The position numbers and the translations under genes were made by a program. The notes under the pieces are model-generated. The model was given only the letters and a program-made list of their open reading frames with translations, was not told the DNA's origin and did no database searches. This document shows positions 16,854-25,982 of a stretch of 43,751 nt of DNA, one piece after another. How positions within the stretch are numbered: position 1 is the stretch's first letter; each line of letters begins with the position of its first letter. This DNA comes from Bacteroidota bacterium (GTDB lineage Bacteria > Bacteroidota > Ignavibacteria > Ignavibacteriales > Melioribacteraceae). Location of the stretch: contig JAKAMT010000006.1 of the NCBI GenBank assembly GCA_021812705.1, forward strand, positions 1 through 43,751, in the 5' to 3' direction.

Positions 16854-17192
16854 ATGGCAAAACCTCTATTTAAGAATTACACTTTGGACCTTGATCAGAA
16901 TGAGAAAAAAATCTTGACCACATTCTGCAAAACAATTATTAAACAGATGACTGCGGATGAACGGTTCGCTGCGGACTTAAGAACTTTTAATTCTATCATT
17001 GAAAAAATAAATTCCAGTGCCGAAGAAATAAAACTGACTAAGGATGAGAAAACAAAACTGGGATTCAGATTAAAAGAAAATGTGGATCACATGAAAAAAC
17101 AGGCATCCAAAGGTTTCTTTCTGAAAAGATGGTTCTACAAATCAGCTTATTCGCAGTACGACAAACTATATCAAAATCATTTTACGAATTAA
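16854..17192 (+). CDS. Small helical protein of unknown function
   Basis: I do not recognise this 112-aa product. It is soluble, rich in Lys and Glu, and almost entirely helical by appearance. A conserved-looking aromatic cluster lies near the end ([19 protein letters not shown]). There is no signal peptide or membrane segment. It starts 22 nt after the adenosine deaminase gene and ends 11 nt before the corrected hutU start on the same strand, so it is probably read as part of that operon. The tight packing supports a real gene. A partner role for either enzyme is only a guess. Confidence 0.7.
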   Translation: MAKPLFKNYTLDLDQNEKKILTTFCKTIIKQMTADERFAADLRTFNSIIEKINSSAEEIKLTKDEKTKLGFRLKENVDHMKKQASKGFFLKRWFYKSAYSQYDKLYQNHFTN

Positions 17193-17203
17193 AATTTACT
17201 GCC

Positions 17204-18853
17204 ATGAAAAATATTATTAAAGCACCGGTCGGTTCTAAAATTACCTGCAAGGGCTGGGTTCAGGAAGCCGCGATGAGAATGCTGATGAACAATCTGGATC
17301 CCGATGTTGCAGAGCGCCCCGATGATCTTATCGTCTACGGCGGATCCGGCAAGGCCGCAAGAAATTGGGATTCGTTCAACGCAATAATCTCATCGCTCAA
17401 AAATTTGGAGAACGATGAAACTCTCCTGGTGCAGTCGGGAAAACCTGTCGCTGTTTTTAAAACTCACGCAAACGCACCAAAAGTTATCATCTCAAACGCA
17501 ATGCTGGTGCCCGATTGGGCAACGTGGGATGAATTCAGAAGATTGGATAACCTTGGACTCACAATGTACGGACAGATGACTGCAGGAAGCTGGATCTACA
17601 TAGGCAGTCAGGGAATTCTTCAGGGCACTTACGAAACATTTGCAGAATGCGCGCGCCGGCATTTTAACGGAACATTGAGCGGACGGCTTCTGGTGACTGC
17701 CGGACTCGGCGGAATGGGAGGCGCTCAGCCTCTAGCTGCAACAATGAACGGTGCCGCATTCCTCGGAATAGACGTAGACAAAACAAGAATTCAAAAACGA
17801 ATTGACACCGGCTACCTGGATGTGATGACCGCAGATCTAGATGAGGCTTTAAAACTTGTCCTGGACGCTAAAGAAAAAAAGAGTCCCCTCTCGGTCGGCT
17901 TGATAGGAAACGCAGCGGAAATCTTGCCGGAAATTCTGAAAAGAAATATAGTGCCGGATGTGCTGACCGATCAGACCTCTGCCCACGATACATTGAACGG
18001 ATATGTGCCGATGGGAATGAGTTTTGACGAAGCCCTTTCACTTCGCAAAAGCGACCCTTCCAAATATATCTCTCTTTCCAAAAAGACAATTACCGTGCAT
18101 CTGAAAGCAATGCTTGAATTTCAGAAACGGGGTTCTGTTACTTTTGATTACGGCAACAATATACGCGGGGAAGCAAAAGAGAACGGCGTTGATAATGCGT
18201 TCGACATCCCCGGATTTGTGCCCGAATATATCCGTCCCCTCTTCTGCGACGGCAAGGGTCCATTCAGATGGGCGGCACTTAGCGGTGATCCGAAAGATAT
18301 TTTCGAAACTGATAAAGCGATTATAGAAACATTTCCTGAGAATAAAGCTCTCATTAGATGGATTGAACTCGCACAGAAAAAAGTTCACTTCCAGGGATTG
18401 CCCGCAAGAATCTGCTGGCTCGGCTACGGCGAAAGAGCCAAAATGGGAAAGATATTTAACCGCATGGTTGCTGAGGGAAGAGTAAGCGCGCCTATTGTTA
18501 TCGGCAGAGATCATCTTGACTGCGGATCTGTAGCATCACCCAACCGGGAGACAGAAGCAATGATGGACGGGAGCGATGCTATTGCAGATTGGCCTATTCT
18601 GAATGCGCTCCTTAATGCTATCGGAGGTGCAAGCTGGGTTTCCGTTCATCACGGCGGCGGAGTGGGAATAGGCAAATCGATTCACGCGGGAATGGTGGTT
18701 GTTGCAGACGGTTCTCCTGAAGCAGAAGCAAGATTGGAACGCGTGCTCACATACGATCCCGGGATGGGAATTGTGCGCCACGCAGATGCTGGATATGAAC
18801 AAGCCGTTGATAACGCAAGGAAATTTTCAATAAAGATTCCAATGCTTAAATAA
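17204..18853 (+). CDS. hutU: Urocanate hydratase
   Basis: The enzyme catalyses hydration of urocanate to imidazolone propionate, the second step of histidine breakdown, using tightly bound NAD. Signatures are [27 protein letters not shown], the NAD-binding [11 protein letters not shown] and the late HHGGGVGIG. The open frame reaches back to 17129, inside the previous gene. The family start [10 protein letters not shown] fits the ATG at 17204 and gives 549 aa, the normal length. No Shine-Dalgarno is apparent before it. No hutH, hutI or hutG gene accompanies it, so the pathway must be completed elsewhere or be partial. Confidence 0.93.
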   Translation: MKNIIKAPVGSKITCKGWVQEAAMRMLMNNLDPDVAERPDDLIVYGGSGKAARNWDSFNAIISSLKNLENDETLLVQSGKPVAVFKTHANAPKVIISNAMLVPDWATWDEFRRLDNLGLTMYGQMTAGSWIYIGSQGILQGTYETFAECARRHFNGTLSGRLLVTAGLGGMGGAQPLAATMNGAAFLGIDVDKTRIQKRIDTGYLDVMTADLDEALKLVLDAKEKKSPLSVGLIGNAAEILPEILKRNIVPDVLTDQTSAHDTLNGYVPMGMSFDEALSLRKSDPSKYISLSKKTITVHLKAMLEFQKRGSVTFDYGNNIRGEAKENGVDNAFDIPGFVPEYIRPLFCDGKGPFRWAALSGDPKDIFETDKAIIETFPENKALIRWIELAQKKVHFQGLPARICWLGYGERAKMGKIFNRMVAEGRVSAPIVIGRDHLDCGSVASPNRETEAMMDGSDAIADWPILNALLNAIGGASWVSVHHGGGVGIGKSIHAGMVVVADGSPEAEARLERVLTYDPGMGIVRHADAGYEQAVDNARKFSIKIPMLK

Positions 18854-18876
18854 CTTAAATGAATTTGAGGTGATAA

Positions 18877-19821
18877 ATGAAAGTGTTAATTGCAGACAAA
18901 TTTCCTGATAATCATATTCAGACTTTGAAGAATGCAGGATTTGAAATTATGTATGAGCCGAAAGCCGGCGAGAATGATATTCCTAATCTGGTCAAGGATG
19001 CAGAATTCATTGTTGTCCGTTCTACTAATGTGAACGCAGCAGCAATCAACGCCGGCACTAATCTTAAAATTGTTATCCGTGCCGGCTCGGGTTATAATAA
19101 TATTGATGTAGCCGCGGCGACCGCTAAAGGAGTATCCGTGTCAAACACTCCTGGCAAAAATTCGATCGCTGTCGCAGAACTCGCGATGGGATTAATGATA
19201 TCGCTCGACAGAAAAATTCCGGATAACGTAAAAGATTTCAATGGCGGTGTATGGAACAAGGCAAAATATTCCAAAGCGGAAGGCCTGTACGGAAAAACAC
19301 TTGGAATTATCGGAGTCGGAAATATCGGCAAAGAGATTGCAAAACGCGCCCAGTCTTTCGGCATGAAAGTAATCGGTTATGACGTATACAAAACCGAAGG
19401 GATAGGCGTGGAATATATCGACGATGTGGAAAAATTGATTTCACTTTCGGACGTAATCACTCTTCATGTTCCTGCAAATCCGCAGACCAAGGGAATGTTC
19501 AATGATAAACTGTTCGGACTTATGAAAAAAGGCGCTATACTTCTGAACACTTCACGCGCGGATGTGATTGACGAAGACGCATTGATAAAGGCGGTTAAAG
19601 AGAAAGGTATTTTAGCAGGAGTGGATGTTTTCAAAGGCGAACCGGAAGGCAAAGACGGCGCCGTTTCATCAAAATTGCAGAATGTATACGGAATTTATGT
19701 TACGCATCATATCGGCGCATCGACAGAACAGGCTCAGGATGCAGTGGCTGAGGAAACCGTAAAAATTATTGTGGAGTATAAAAATTCAGGAGCGGTTTTA
19801 AACTGCGTTAACAAAAAATAA
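18877..19821 (+). CDS. serA: D-isomer-specific 2-hydroxyacid dehydrogenase (phosphoglycerate dehydrogenase-like)
   Basis: This NAD-dependent enzyme most resembles D-3-phosphoglycerate dehydrogenase, first step of serine synthesis. The Rossmann motif GIIGVGNIGKEIAKRA lies at about residues 146-161. The catalytic Arg (NTSRADVID), Glu (VFKGEPEG) and His (VTHHIGAST) are all present. Length is 314 aa: it lacks the C-terminal ACT or ASB regulatory domain, as in short SerA forms, so serine feedback is not expected. Hydroxypyruvate or glyoxylate reductase activity remains possible. GAGGTGATAA precedes the ATG as ribosome binding site. It is followed by a bidirectional terminator. Confidence 0.85.
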   Translation: MKVLIADKFPDNHIQTLKNAGFEIMYEPKAGENDIPNLVKDAEFIVVRSTNVNAAAINAGTNLKIVIRAGSGYNNIDVAAATAKGVSVSNTPGKNSIAVAELAMGLMISLDRKIPDNVKDFNGGVWNKAKYSKAEGLYGKTLGIIGVGNIGKEIAKRAQSFGMKVIGYDVYKTEGIGVEYIDDVEKLISLSDVITLHVPANPQTKGMFNDKLFGLMKKGAILLNTSRADVIDEDALIKAVKEKGILAGVDVFKGEPEGKDGAVSSKLQNVYGIYVTHHIGASTEQAQDAVAEETVKIIVEYKNSGAVLNCVNKK

Positions 19822-19844
19822 ATTTCGTTGATAAATTAATCTTA

Positions 19845-19878
19845 TAAAAAAAGCGGCTTTTGAGCCGCTTTTTTTTTG
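19845..19878. terminator. Bidirectional rho-independent terminator
   Basis: The 8-bp stem AAGCGGCT / AGCCGCTT (19851-19858 with 19863-19870), loop tttg, is flanked by A and T runs on both sides. It therefore serves both the plus-strand dehydrogenase gene and the minus-strand rpmA. Confidence 0.92.
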
Positions 19879-19906
19879 GAAAAAACCAGTTAACCTTCGA
19901 GGTTGT

Positions 19907-20167
19907 TTATGCTGTCGCTTCGTATACGCTGATGAACTGACGGTTGTTTTTCTTTCTTTCGAATTTAACAACACCGTTAACCGTAGCGAATAACGAATGA
20001 TCTCCGGCTAACATTACATTTTTGCCGGGATGAAAATTTGTCCCTTTCTGACGGACTAAGATAGAACCGGCTGTAACTTTTTCGCCGCCGAATGCTTTAA
20101 CTCCAAGATACTGCGGATTACTGTCGCGACCGTTTCTTGATGAACCTTGACCTTTTTTATGTGCCAT
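19907..20167 (-). CDS. rpmA: 50S ribosomal protein L27
   Basis: L27 lies near the peptidyl-transferase centre of the large subunit. The N-terminus [17 protein letters not shown] is diagnostic. The following [20 protein letters not shown] completes the family core in 86 aa. The start Met is directly followed by AHKKG with no cleavable extension as in Firmicutes. It follows rplU by 14 nt in the conserved rplU-rpmA order and ends at a bidirectional terminator. Confidence 0.98.
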   Translation of the reverse strand: MAHKKGQGSSRNGRDSNPQYLGVKAFGGEKVTAGSILVRQKGTNFHPGKNVMLAGDHSLFATVNGVVKFERKKNNRQFISVYEATA

Positions 20168-20181
20168 TATTTCCTCCGTTC

Positions 20182-20490
20182 CTAAGCTATCTTAGTAACT
20201 TCAATTCTTGTTAATAATTGTCTGTGTCCGTTCTTTCTCTTGTAAGAAATTCTTCTCTTCTTCTTGAACACAATCACTTTTTCATCTTTAAGATGTTCCA
20301 ATATTTTCGCCTGAACCTTTGCGCCTTTAACAAGGGGTGTACCCACTTTCGTAGACTTATCATCACCAAGAACTAAAACTGAATCGAATGTAATTTCAGA
20401 ATTCGGTTCGGCTTTTAAACGCGGGACATAGTACTTATTATTTTCAAGGACTTTAAACTGCTGTCCTGCGATATCAACTACAGCAAACAT
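20182..20490 (-). CDS. rplU: 50S ribosomal protein L21
   Basis: This is the 102-aa large-subunit protein that binds 23S rRNA. It opens with [18 protein letters not shown]. The late [14 protein letters not shown] is the conserved RNA-binding end. Start is fixed by GGAGG six nt before the ATG. It is co-transcribed with rpmA. The Gfo/Idh/MocA gene lies upstream on the same strand, but a promoter-like element at 20521-20552 indicates separate transcription. Confidence 0.98.
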   Translation of the reverse strand: MFAVVDIAGQQFKVLENNKYYVPRLKAEPNSEITFDSVLVLGDDKSTKVGTPLVKGAKVQAKILEHLKDEKVIVFKKKRRISYKRKNGHRQLLTRIEVTKIA

Positions 20491-20520
20491 CTTTCCTCCA
20501 AATGCTCAATTTTTGAGCCG

Positions 20521-20552
20521 TAAATGTAATAAATTCCTCTTATCCATGTCAA
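20521..20552 (-). promoter_or_regulatory. Putative promoter of rplU-rpmA
   Basis: TTGA(CA) (20552-20547) is followed after about 20 bp from TTGA by TACATTTA (20528-20521), one base off TAnnTTTG. The start codon lies 30 nt beyond. The same sequence also reads as TTGACA with TACATT at 18 bp. Confidence 0.5.
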
Positions 20553-20637
20553 TAAATCCGGCATTAATTTTTCAAGTTTTCGACAATACCGTCTAAAGTT
20601 CAGGAGAGGCCGGGAATCCCCATTTTAGCTTAAAAAG

Positions 20638-21639
20638 CTACAAAATTATTTCTTTTTGAGATTCGGCGGATTCATACATAGCTTCCAAAAGGCGCATAAG
20701 CACTACTGCATCTTCACTGCTGGAGGCAAAGGGGCCTTCCTGCCGTATCATTCCGACAAAATGCTTCAGTTCGTTCTCATACGATTTCTTGAACAGATTT
20801 GTATTTTTTGATTGATTAGGAAGTGTGTAATCGATCCGGTTGGTCGCTACCCGCTTATATGCTCTAAGCGGATTCAGATGCGCCGTGCCTTCGGTTCCGA
20901 ATGCGGCAAGATGGAATTTGTCCCATTCCGCGTGAAGATCCCAGCTTACTTCAAAACTGATTATATGATCTCCCTCAAAACGGATCATACCAACCGCAGA
21001 GTCTTCCACGTCTTTAGTGTTGTGAGAAAATTTTTGAACCGAAACGCTCTTCATTTTATGATCGTCCATTATCCAGAGCGCCAGATCCAGAATAAGAATT
21101 CCAAGATCTATTATTACTCCGCCGCCCGACTGACTCTTGTTGATGAACCATTTCTGTTCGCTGCTCTGCTTGCGCAGCCAGCCGCATCGTATATAAAAAA
21201 TATCTCCAAGTTCACCGCTTCCCAAAAGGCTTTTCATAAGCATCGCATCGGGACGGAATCTCAGATTCATTCCAACCATAGCCTGTTTCTTATATTTTTT
21301 GGAAGCGGCATTTATCTCTCTGGCTTCTTCCAAATTTCTTGAAATCGGTTTTTCAATGAGAACATGCCTTTTCGATTTTAAACATTCAATCGCAATTTCT
21401 GTATGAGAATTTGTAGGGGTTGCAATAATCACGGCATCGCAATCCTGCTGGGAAAGCATCTGCTGAAAATCTGTATACTGATTTTTTATGCCGAATTTTT
21501 CGCCCACCGTTTTAAGACGCGTTTTGTTTATCTCCGATACCGCGACTAACTCGACATTCGAAAGTTTGGATAGAATTGGAAGATGGACTAACTGAGCAAT
21601 TGTGCCTAGTCCCACTACCGCGATTTTTGTTTTTTCCAT
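20638..21639 (-). CDS. Gfo/Idh/MocA family NAD(P)-dependent oxidoreductase
   Basis: The 333-aa protein has the family's N-terminal Rossmann fold (VVGLGTIAQLVHLPIL, residues 8-23). It also has the EKPISRN motif with the lysine that contacts cofactor and substrate, near residue 95. The C-terminal half is the alpha/beta substrate domain. These enzymes oxidise or reduce sugars and inositols, among other substrates; the substrate cannot be told. It lies 20 nt after dxs on the same strand and may be the last gene of that transcription unit. It has no metabolic link to its neighbours that I can see. Confidence 0.88.
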   Translation of the reverse strand: MEKTKIAVVGLGTIAQLVHLPILSKLSNVELVAVSEINKTRLKTVGEKFGIKNQYTDFQQMLSQQDCDAVIIATPTNSHTEIAIECLKSKRHVLIEKPISRNLEEAREINAASKKYKKQAMVGMNLRFRPDAMLMKSLLGSGELGDIFYIRCGWLRKQSSEQKWFINKSQSGGGVIIDLGILILDLALWIMDDHKMKSVSVQKFSHNTKDVEDSAVGMIRFEGDHIISFEVSWDLHAEWDKFHLAAFGTEGTAHLNPLRAYKRVATNRIDYTLPNQSKNTNLFKKSYENELKHFVGMIRQEGPFASSSEDAVVLMRLLEAMYESAESQKEIIL

Positions 21640-21659
21640 AGGAGCACCGTAAAGTGATT

Positions 21660-23555
21660 TTATTTTTTATTCAAAAAAATTTTTATTTTTTCGGTCAATC
21701 CGTCAGAATCGATTCCCAAAATTTTATGAAGTTCTTTCTGAGTTCCATGATCGATGAAATGATCCGGCAAACCGAGCCGCAAAATATCTCCTTTGTATTT
21801 CTTCCCAGAAAGATATTCCATCACTCCGGAACCGAATCCCCCTACTATCGTATTCTCTTCGAGTGTTAGGATTTTATTGAACCGGTTCGCTATCTGATCG
21901 AGCATATTTTCATCCAGCGGTTTTATAAATCTCATATTCACCACTTCACATTTTATTCCGTCGTTCAAAAGTTTTTCGCTTGCTTTCTGCGCGTATTCGA
22001 CCATATTGCCCACAGCGAGAATCGCAACATCTTTCCCTTCTATTAAACATTCCGCTTTGCCGATTGGGATTTCCGAAAATCCATCCTGCAGCTTAACACC
22101 TAGTGCCGAACCGCGCGGATACCGGACAGCAACAGGCCCGCCTTTATAGTTCACCGCCGTAAAGAGCATGTTTCTCAGCTCAGCTTCATCCTTAGGCGCC
22201 ATTATAACCATGTGCGGTATGAGCCGCAGATAGGTAAGATCAAATGTTCCGTGATGTGTCGGCCCGTCGGCTCCTACCAATCCAGCTCTGTCCAGAACAA
22301 AAACAACATGAAGTTTCTGAAGCGCCACATCATGAATTATCTGATCGAATGCGCGCTGCATGAATGTTGAATAGATAGCTACAACGGGAATAATTCCCTG
22401 AGTTGCCAAACCAGCAGCGAATGTGACTGCATGTTCCTCTGCAATGCCGACATCAAAAAAGCGATCCGGCAATCCATTTTTCAGAATATCAAGCCCGGTG
22501 CCGTCAGACATTGCGGCGGTAATGCCGATAACTTTAGGATTTTGTTTTGCAATTTCTAAAAGCGCTTCTCCGAATATTGAAGTGTATGACGGCGCCGCTC
22601 CCTCTTTTTTTATCGCTTCTCCCGTCACTTTATCGAACGGAGTTGCCGCGTGAAGTCTCTGCACGTGCTCTTCTGCAGGTTTGTATCCTTTTCCCTTCTC
22701 GCTGGTAGCATGGACAAGAATTGGTCCGTTATACTTTTTTACATGCTCGAACATTTTTATCAGCTGATCCAGATTATGCCCGTTCACCGGTCCGAAATAC
22801 CTGAATCCCAGTGCCTCAAAAAGCATTCCCGGCGTTAGCATGGATTTAATTCCAGATCCGAGTCTCGCGGTAACTCTTCTAATTCCGTCTCCGAAGTTGT
22901 CCAGCTTGCCGGTAAGATCCCAAATTGCGCCTTTGAATTTATTGTACTCAGGATGCGAGATCATTTCGCTGAAATAATTGGAGATCTGCCACACATTGGA
23001 GCCGATGGACATATTGTTATCATTGAGCACGACAATAAGATTGCTCTTTATGATTCCTGAATTGTTCATTGCTTCGTAGGCCATACCTCCGGTCATTGCG
23101 CCGTCGCCTATTATGGCAATAACTTTTTTATCGCTCTTGTTTATATCTCTTGCCACAGCCATCCCCAGTGCGGCGGAGATTGAGGTTGATGCATGCCCTG
23201 CGCCGAAAGCGTCATATTCGCTCTCCGACCTTTTTAAAAATCCGCTTATTCCGTTAAGCTGGCGGATTGTGCCGAGCTTGTCTCTTCTGCCCGTAAGGAT
23301 TTTGTGCGGATATGCCTGATGGCCGGTATCCCAGACTATCAGATCATTCGGCGTATCAAAAACTTTATGAAGAGCTACGGTTAATTCTACCGTGCCTAAT
23401 CCCCCGCCGAAATGACCTCCTATCTTTGATATGACATCGACCATATATTCGCGGATCTCGGTGCAGAGAGTTTTCAGTTCATCGAGTGATAAAGCGCGGA
23501 TATCTTTCGGAGAATCCACTTTGAACAGAACTTTATATTTTGACTTATCGGTCAT
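21660..23555 (-). CDS. dxs: 1-deoxy-D-xylulose-5-phosphate synthase
   Basis: This thiamine-diphosphate enzyme condenses pyruvate and glyceraldehyde-3-phosphate, the first step of the MEP isoprenoid pathway. Visible features: GGHFGGGLG, the histidine in DTGHQAYPHK, and the ThDP/Mg motif GDGAMTGGMAYEAMNN with the later LNDNNMSI. The YFGPVNGHN loop, the transketolase-like RAGLVGADGPTH and a C-terminal domain are also present. Length is 631 aa, as expected. It follows xseB by 18 nt in the xseA-xseB-dxs order seen in many bacteria. Confidence 0.97.
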   Translation of the reverse strand: MTDKSKYKVLFKVDSPKDIRALSLDELKTLCTEIREYMVDVISKIGGHFGGGLGTVELTVALHKVFDTPNDLIVWDTGHQAYPHKILTGRRDKLGTIRQLNGISGFLKRSESEYDAFGAGHASTSISAALGMAVARDINKSDKKVIAIIGDGAMTGGMAYEAMNNSGIIKSNLIVVLNDNNMSIGSNVWQISNYFSEMISHPEYNKFKGAIWDLTGKLDNFGDGIRRVTARLGSGIKSMLTPGMLFEALGFRYFGPVNGHNLDQLIKMFEHVKKYNGPILVHATSEKGKGYKPAEEHVQRLHAATPFDKVTGEAIKKEGAAPSYTSIFGEALLEIAKQNPKVIGITAAMSDGTGLDILKNGLPDRFFDVGIAEEHAVTFAAGLATQGIIPVVAIYSTFMQRAFDQIIHDVALQKLHVVFVLDRAGLVGADGPTHHGTFDLTYLRLIPHMVIMAPKDEAELRNMLFTAVNYKGGPVAVRYPRGSALGVKLQDGFSEIPIGKAECLIEGKDVAILAVGNMVEYAQKASEKLLNDGIKCEVVNMRFIKPLDENMLDQIANRFNKILTLEENTIVGGFGSGVMEYLSGKKYKGDILRLGLPDHFIDHGTQKELHKILGIDSDGLTEKIKIFLNKK

Positions 23556-23573
23556 TCCGGTAGATTCCTCGCA

Positions 23574-23789
23574 TTACTCTTTAGAATTATTTTCAAGCTG
23601 TTTTTTCAGTTCGGTCACTTTAAGCTCGGCATCTTTCAATGCGGCAAAACAATTTTTAGCCAAGCCGATTCCCTCTTCGTATAATTTGATGGACTGATCG
23701 AGTCCTGCATCGCCGCTCTCCAACGCATCGGAAATCTCCTGCAGGCGGCTGAGCATCTCTTCAAAATTATTCTCTTTCTTCTTGCTCAT
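23574..23789 (-). CDS. xseB: Exodeoxyribonuclease VII small subunit
   Basis: This is the small subunit of exonuclease VII, which degrades single-stranded DNA from both ends. The 71-aa protein carries the family pattern FEEMLSRLQEISDALESGD, then LDQSIKLYEEGIGLAKNC, forming two helices. Its ATG overlaps the xseA stop by 4 nt, as is usual. It ends 18 nt before dxs. Confidence 0.95.
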   Translation of the reverse strand: MSKKKENNFEEMLSRLQEISDALESGDAGLDQSIKLYEEGIGLAKNCFAALKDAELKVTELKKQLENNSKE

Positions 23790-24994
23790 TTTATTTTTAC
23801 CTCTCCGTCATAAAATTTTATTTCAAATGAATTTTCATCGGCCAATTTATTTTTTCTCGTAATATATTTTCCGTCCTGGCTAATTAACGTAAATCCCTTC
23901 TTGAGCACATTTTCTACATTATGCGGTTCTATTTTGCTCTCCAGAAGTTTCATTCTGTTCTTAATATCGGAAATTTTTATTTCAAGGTTATTCTGAAATC
24001 TGTAGATCAGATTATCCAGCAGCTGGGATTTCCGGTTAACCAGATCCTGCGGAGAACGGAATCCGTACGACGAAATAATTTTCCGGATCCCTGTTTTGTA
24101 ATCCGAAATAATTCTTCCCATCCTTTCATTGAATGAGAAAGAAAATTCCTTTAGAAGCGCCGAGAGCTCGGCTTTATCCGGTGTAGCCAGTTCCATTGCA
24201 GCAGAAGGGGTTGCCGCTCTCAGATCCGCCGCAAAATCCGAAATCGTAAAATCAATTTCATGACCAACCGCGCTGATAACTGGAATATCAGATTCGAATA
24301 TTGCGCGCGCAACAATCTCTTCATTAAACGCCCAGAGATCTTCCAGCGAACCGCCTCCTCTTCCGACTATTATTAAGTCGATATCGTTTTGTTTGTTAAG
24401 GAGGCGAATATTCCGGGCAATTTCCTCCGCGGCGCCTTCTCCCTGCACTTTGCAGGAAGCTATCACCAGTTCCACTAACGGATATCTTCTTGCGGCAATG
24501 CTTTTCATATCCTGAAATGCCGCGCCGTCCTTTGCGGTCACAATTCCAATCTTCGAAGGGAATTCGGGAATCGGCTTCTTGAACTGCTCGTCGAACAATC
24601 CTTCCGCGGCGAGTTTCTGTTTTAATTTTTCAAATGCCGCCTGGAGCTCCCCTACTCCGGCCGGTTTCATAGACCTTACATCTATCTGATAATTCCCTCT
24701 CGGCGGATAGACGGTAATCTTGCCGGTGATTATGACTTTCATTCCGTCCTGCGGAGTAAAAAATACATAATTGTTCACGCCGCGCCACATAGTGCAGCTT
24801 ACCTGTGCACCTGAATCTTTTAAAGTGAAATACCAATGCCCCGATACGTGAGCTTTAAAATTGGAGAGTTCTCCGATGACGCTTATGTCGGAAAAATTTT
24901 CTTCCAATGTCTGCTTGATAAAACCGGTTATCTCGCTGACCGATAAGATATTTTCTTTTGATTCCTCTTTCCGCTTCAAATCTGATCCGCTCAC
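23786..24994 (-). CDS. xseA: Exodeoxyribonuclease VII large subunit
   Basis: This is the catalytic subunit of exonuclease VII. An N-terminal OB-fold (about residues 18-115, with VIGELSNFKAHVSGHWYFTL) binds single-stranded DNA. The nuclease core shows GIVTAKDGAAFQDM, IIVGRGGGSLEDLWAFN and VGHEIDFTISDFAADLRA. A coiled coil follows, then the C-terminal NVLKKGFTLI segment. At 402 aa it is of ordinary length. Its start overlaps the stop of the upstream 277-aa protein by 4 nt and its stop overlaps xseB by 4 nt. Confidence 0.97.
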   Translation of the reverse strand: MSGSDLKRKEESKENILSVSEITGFIKQTLEENFSDISVIGELSNFKAHVSGHWYFTLKDSGAQVSCTMWRGVNNYVFFTPQDGMKVIITGKITVYPPRGNYQIDVRSMKPAGVGELQAAFEKLKQKLAAEGLFDEQFKKPIPEFPSKIGIVTAKDGAAFQDMKSIAARRYPLVELVIASCKVQGEGAAEEIARNIRLLNKQNDIDLIIVGRGGGSLEDLWAFNEEIVARAIFESDIPVISAVGHEIDFTISDFAADLRAATPSAAMELATPDKAELSALLKEFSFSFNERMGRIISDYKTGIRKIISSYGFRSPQDLVNRKSQLLDNLIYRFQNNLEIKISDIKNRMKLLESKIEPHNVENVLKKGFTLISQDGKYITRKNKLADENSFEIKFYDGEVKIK

Positions 24995-25824
24995 AAATTC
25001 AGTGAAAAAAAGTTTGAATACAATCCGATGGAAAATTCGTGGAAATTTTTCCCGTCGGAAACCGTTTGGAAATTATATCTGTACCTTAAATAAAAAGTGA
25101 AAACATTCTGAATCTGAAAAAGTCCGGCTGAAATTTCAGCGGACAAACCGTTGTATCCTTTAAAGTCGGTAAACGTTCCAATGCCCGGAGCTATATATTT
25201 GATCCCTTCAACGAGCACCATCTGTTTGTAGCCGAGCCGGAGATAATTTTTTCTCTCCGCATTAAAAATATAAGAATATTCCAACCCAATATAACCGGCG
25301 GGATAATTATATCCGTTCGAATAAAAATTAATCAGCGGAATCTCCTTGCTAAGCGACCACCGGTGCCCGCTCCCTTCAAGAAGATAAGCCGGAGCAGGAA
25401 TTGCAAAAATAACTGCGCCCAGACAGATGCTGAAAATTCCCGGGTCTTTCTCATCGGGAATCACAAAACCGTCCGGCAGTTTAACTTCATATAATTCCGA
25501 TTTGGTCTCGTTTCCCGCGCTGTCTGTTGCCACAATGTGGTACAAAATTCCCCTCTGCAGCTTCAGTTTCTCTGCCCCCAGTTCAATTTTATGATCCTCG
25601 GTCAGGTTTTTTGAGACATCGTAGGAACTCTTATCGTCCAAAATTATTTTCGACCTGCATCTTTCGCTTGTAAAAAAGGAGAGAACAAATTTATGCGGTT
25701 CATCCGGCGAGATATATGAATCAATTATCATAATCTCGATCTTGCCCGAAGCGGAAGAATCCGTCTGTGCGCTTAATTTAAGGGCAAAGAATAAAATTAT
25801 TAGAATGGTTTTCAGGATACGCAT
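24991..25824 (-). CDS. Secreted or outer-membrane protein of unknown function
   Basis: I do not recognise the 277-aa product. It has a signal peptide (residues 1-19, ending LKLSA). A beta-rich domain of Ig-like or fibronectin-like character comes next (about 25-125, with HIVATDSAGNETKSELYEV). The C-terminal half alternates hydrophobic/aromatic and polar strands, ends with SIGLYSNFFSLNL, and looks like an outer-membrane barrel. It is the first gene of the unit with xseA, xseB and dxs, overlapping xseA by 4 nt. The link between an envelope protein and exonuclease VII is not understood. The 4-nt overlap favours the assigned frame. Confidence 0.75.
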   Translation of the reverse strand: MRILKTILIILFFALKLSAQTDSSASGKIEIMIIDSYISPDEPHKFVLSFFTSERCRSKIILDDKSSYDVSKNLTEDHKIELGAEKLKLQRGILYHIVATDSAGNETKSELYEVKLPDGFVIPDEKDPGIFSICLGAVIFAIPAPAYLLEGSGHRWSLSKEIPLINFYSNGYNYPAGYIGLEYSYIFNAERKNYLRLGYKQMVLVEGIKYIAPGIGTFTDFKGYNGLSAEISAGLFQIQNVFTFYLRYRYNFQTVSDGKNFHEFSIGLYSNFFSLNL

Positions 25825-25908
25825 GAAATTATTTTTTTATCGCGGATAAAATTAAACTTTTTTGAGGTAATATTTTTGAATTTCTTTCCTCCCGAAATTC
25901 ATATTTGA

Positions 25909-25940
25909 TTTCGAAGCGTGGAACGAATTGACTATATTTG
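25909..25940 (+). promoter_or_regulatory. Putative promoter of surE
   Basis: TATATTTG (25933-25940) is an exact TAnnTTTG match and continues as GCA, as in many Bacteroidota promoters. An upstream TTTC lies at 25909-25912 with a 20-bp spacer. The element is 43 nt before the surE start. Confidence 0.45.
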
Positions 25941-25982
25941 CACAGCAAAAGGAAAGATTATCCAGTATAAAAAAGGGCTCTC

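Noticed and set aside
17129-17203. 25-codon N-terminal extension of hutU
   Set aside because: It overlaps the end of the preceding gene and does not match the family start; [10 protein letters not shown] fits the family.
20610-20637. Short palindrome tagcttaaaaagcta after the Gfo/Idh/MocA gene as a terminator
   Set aside because: The stem is at most six A+T-rich pairs and no T-run follows on the relevant strand.
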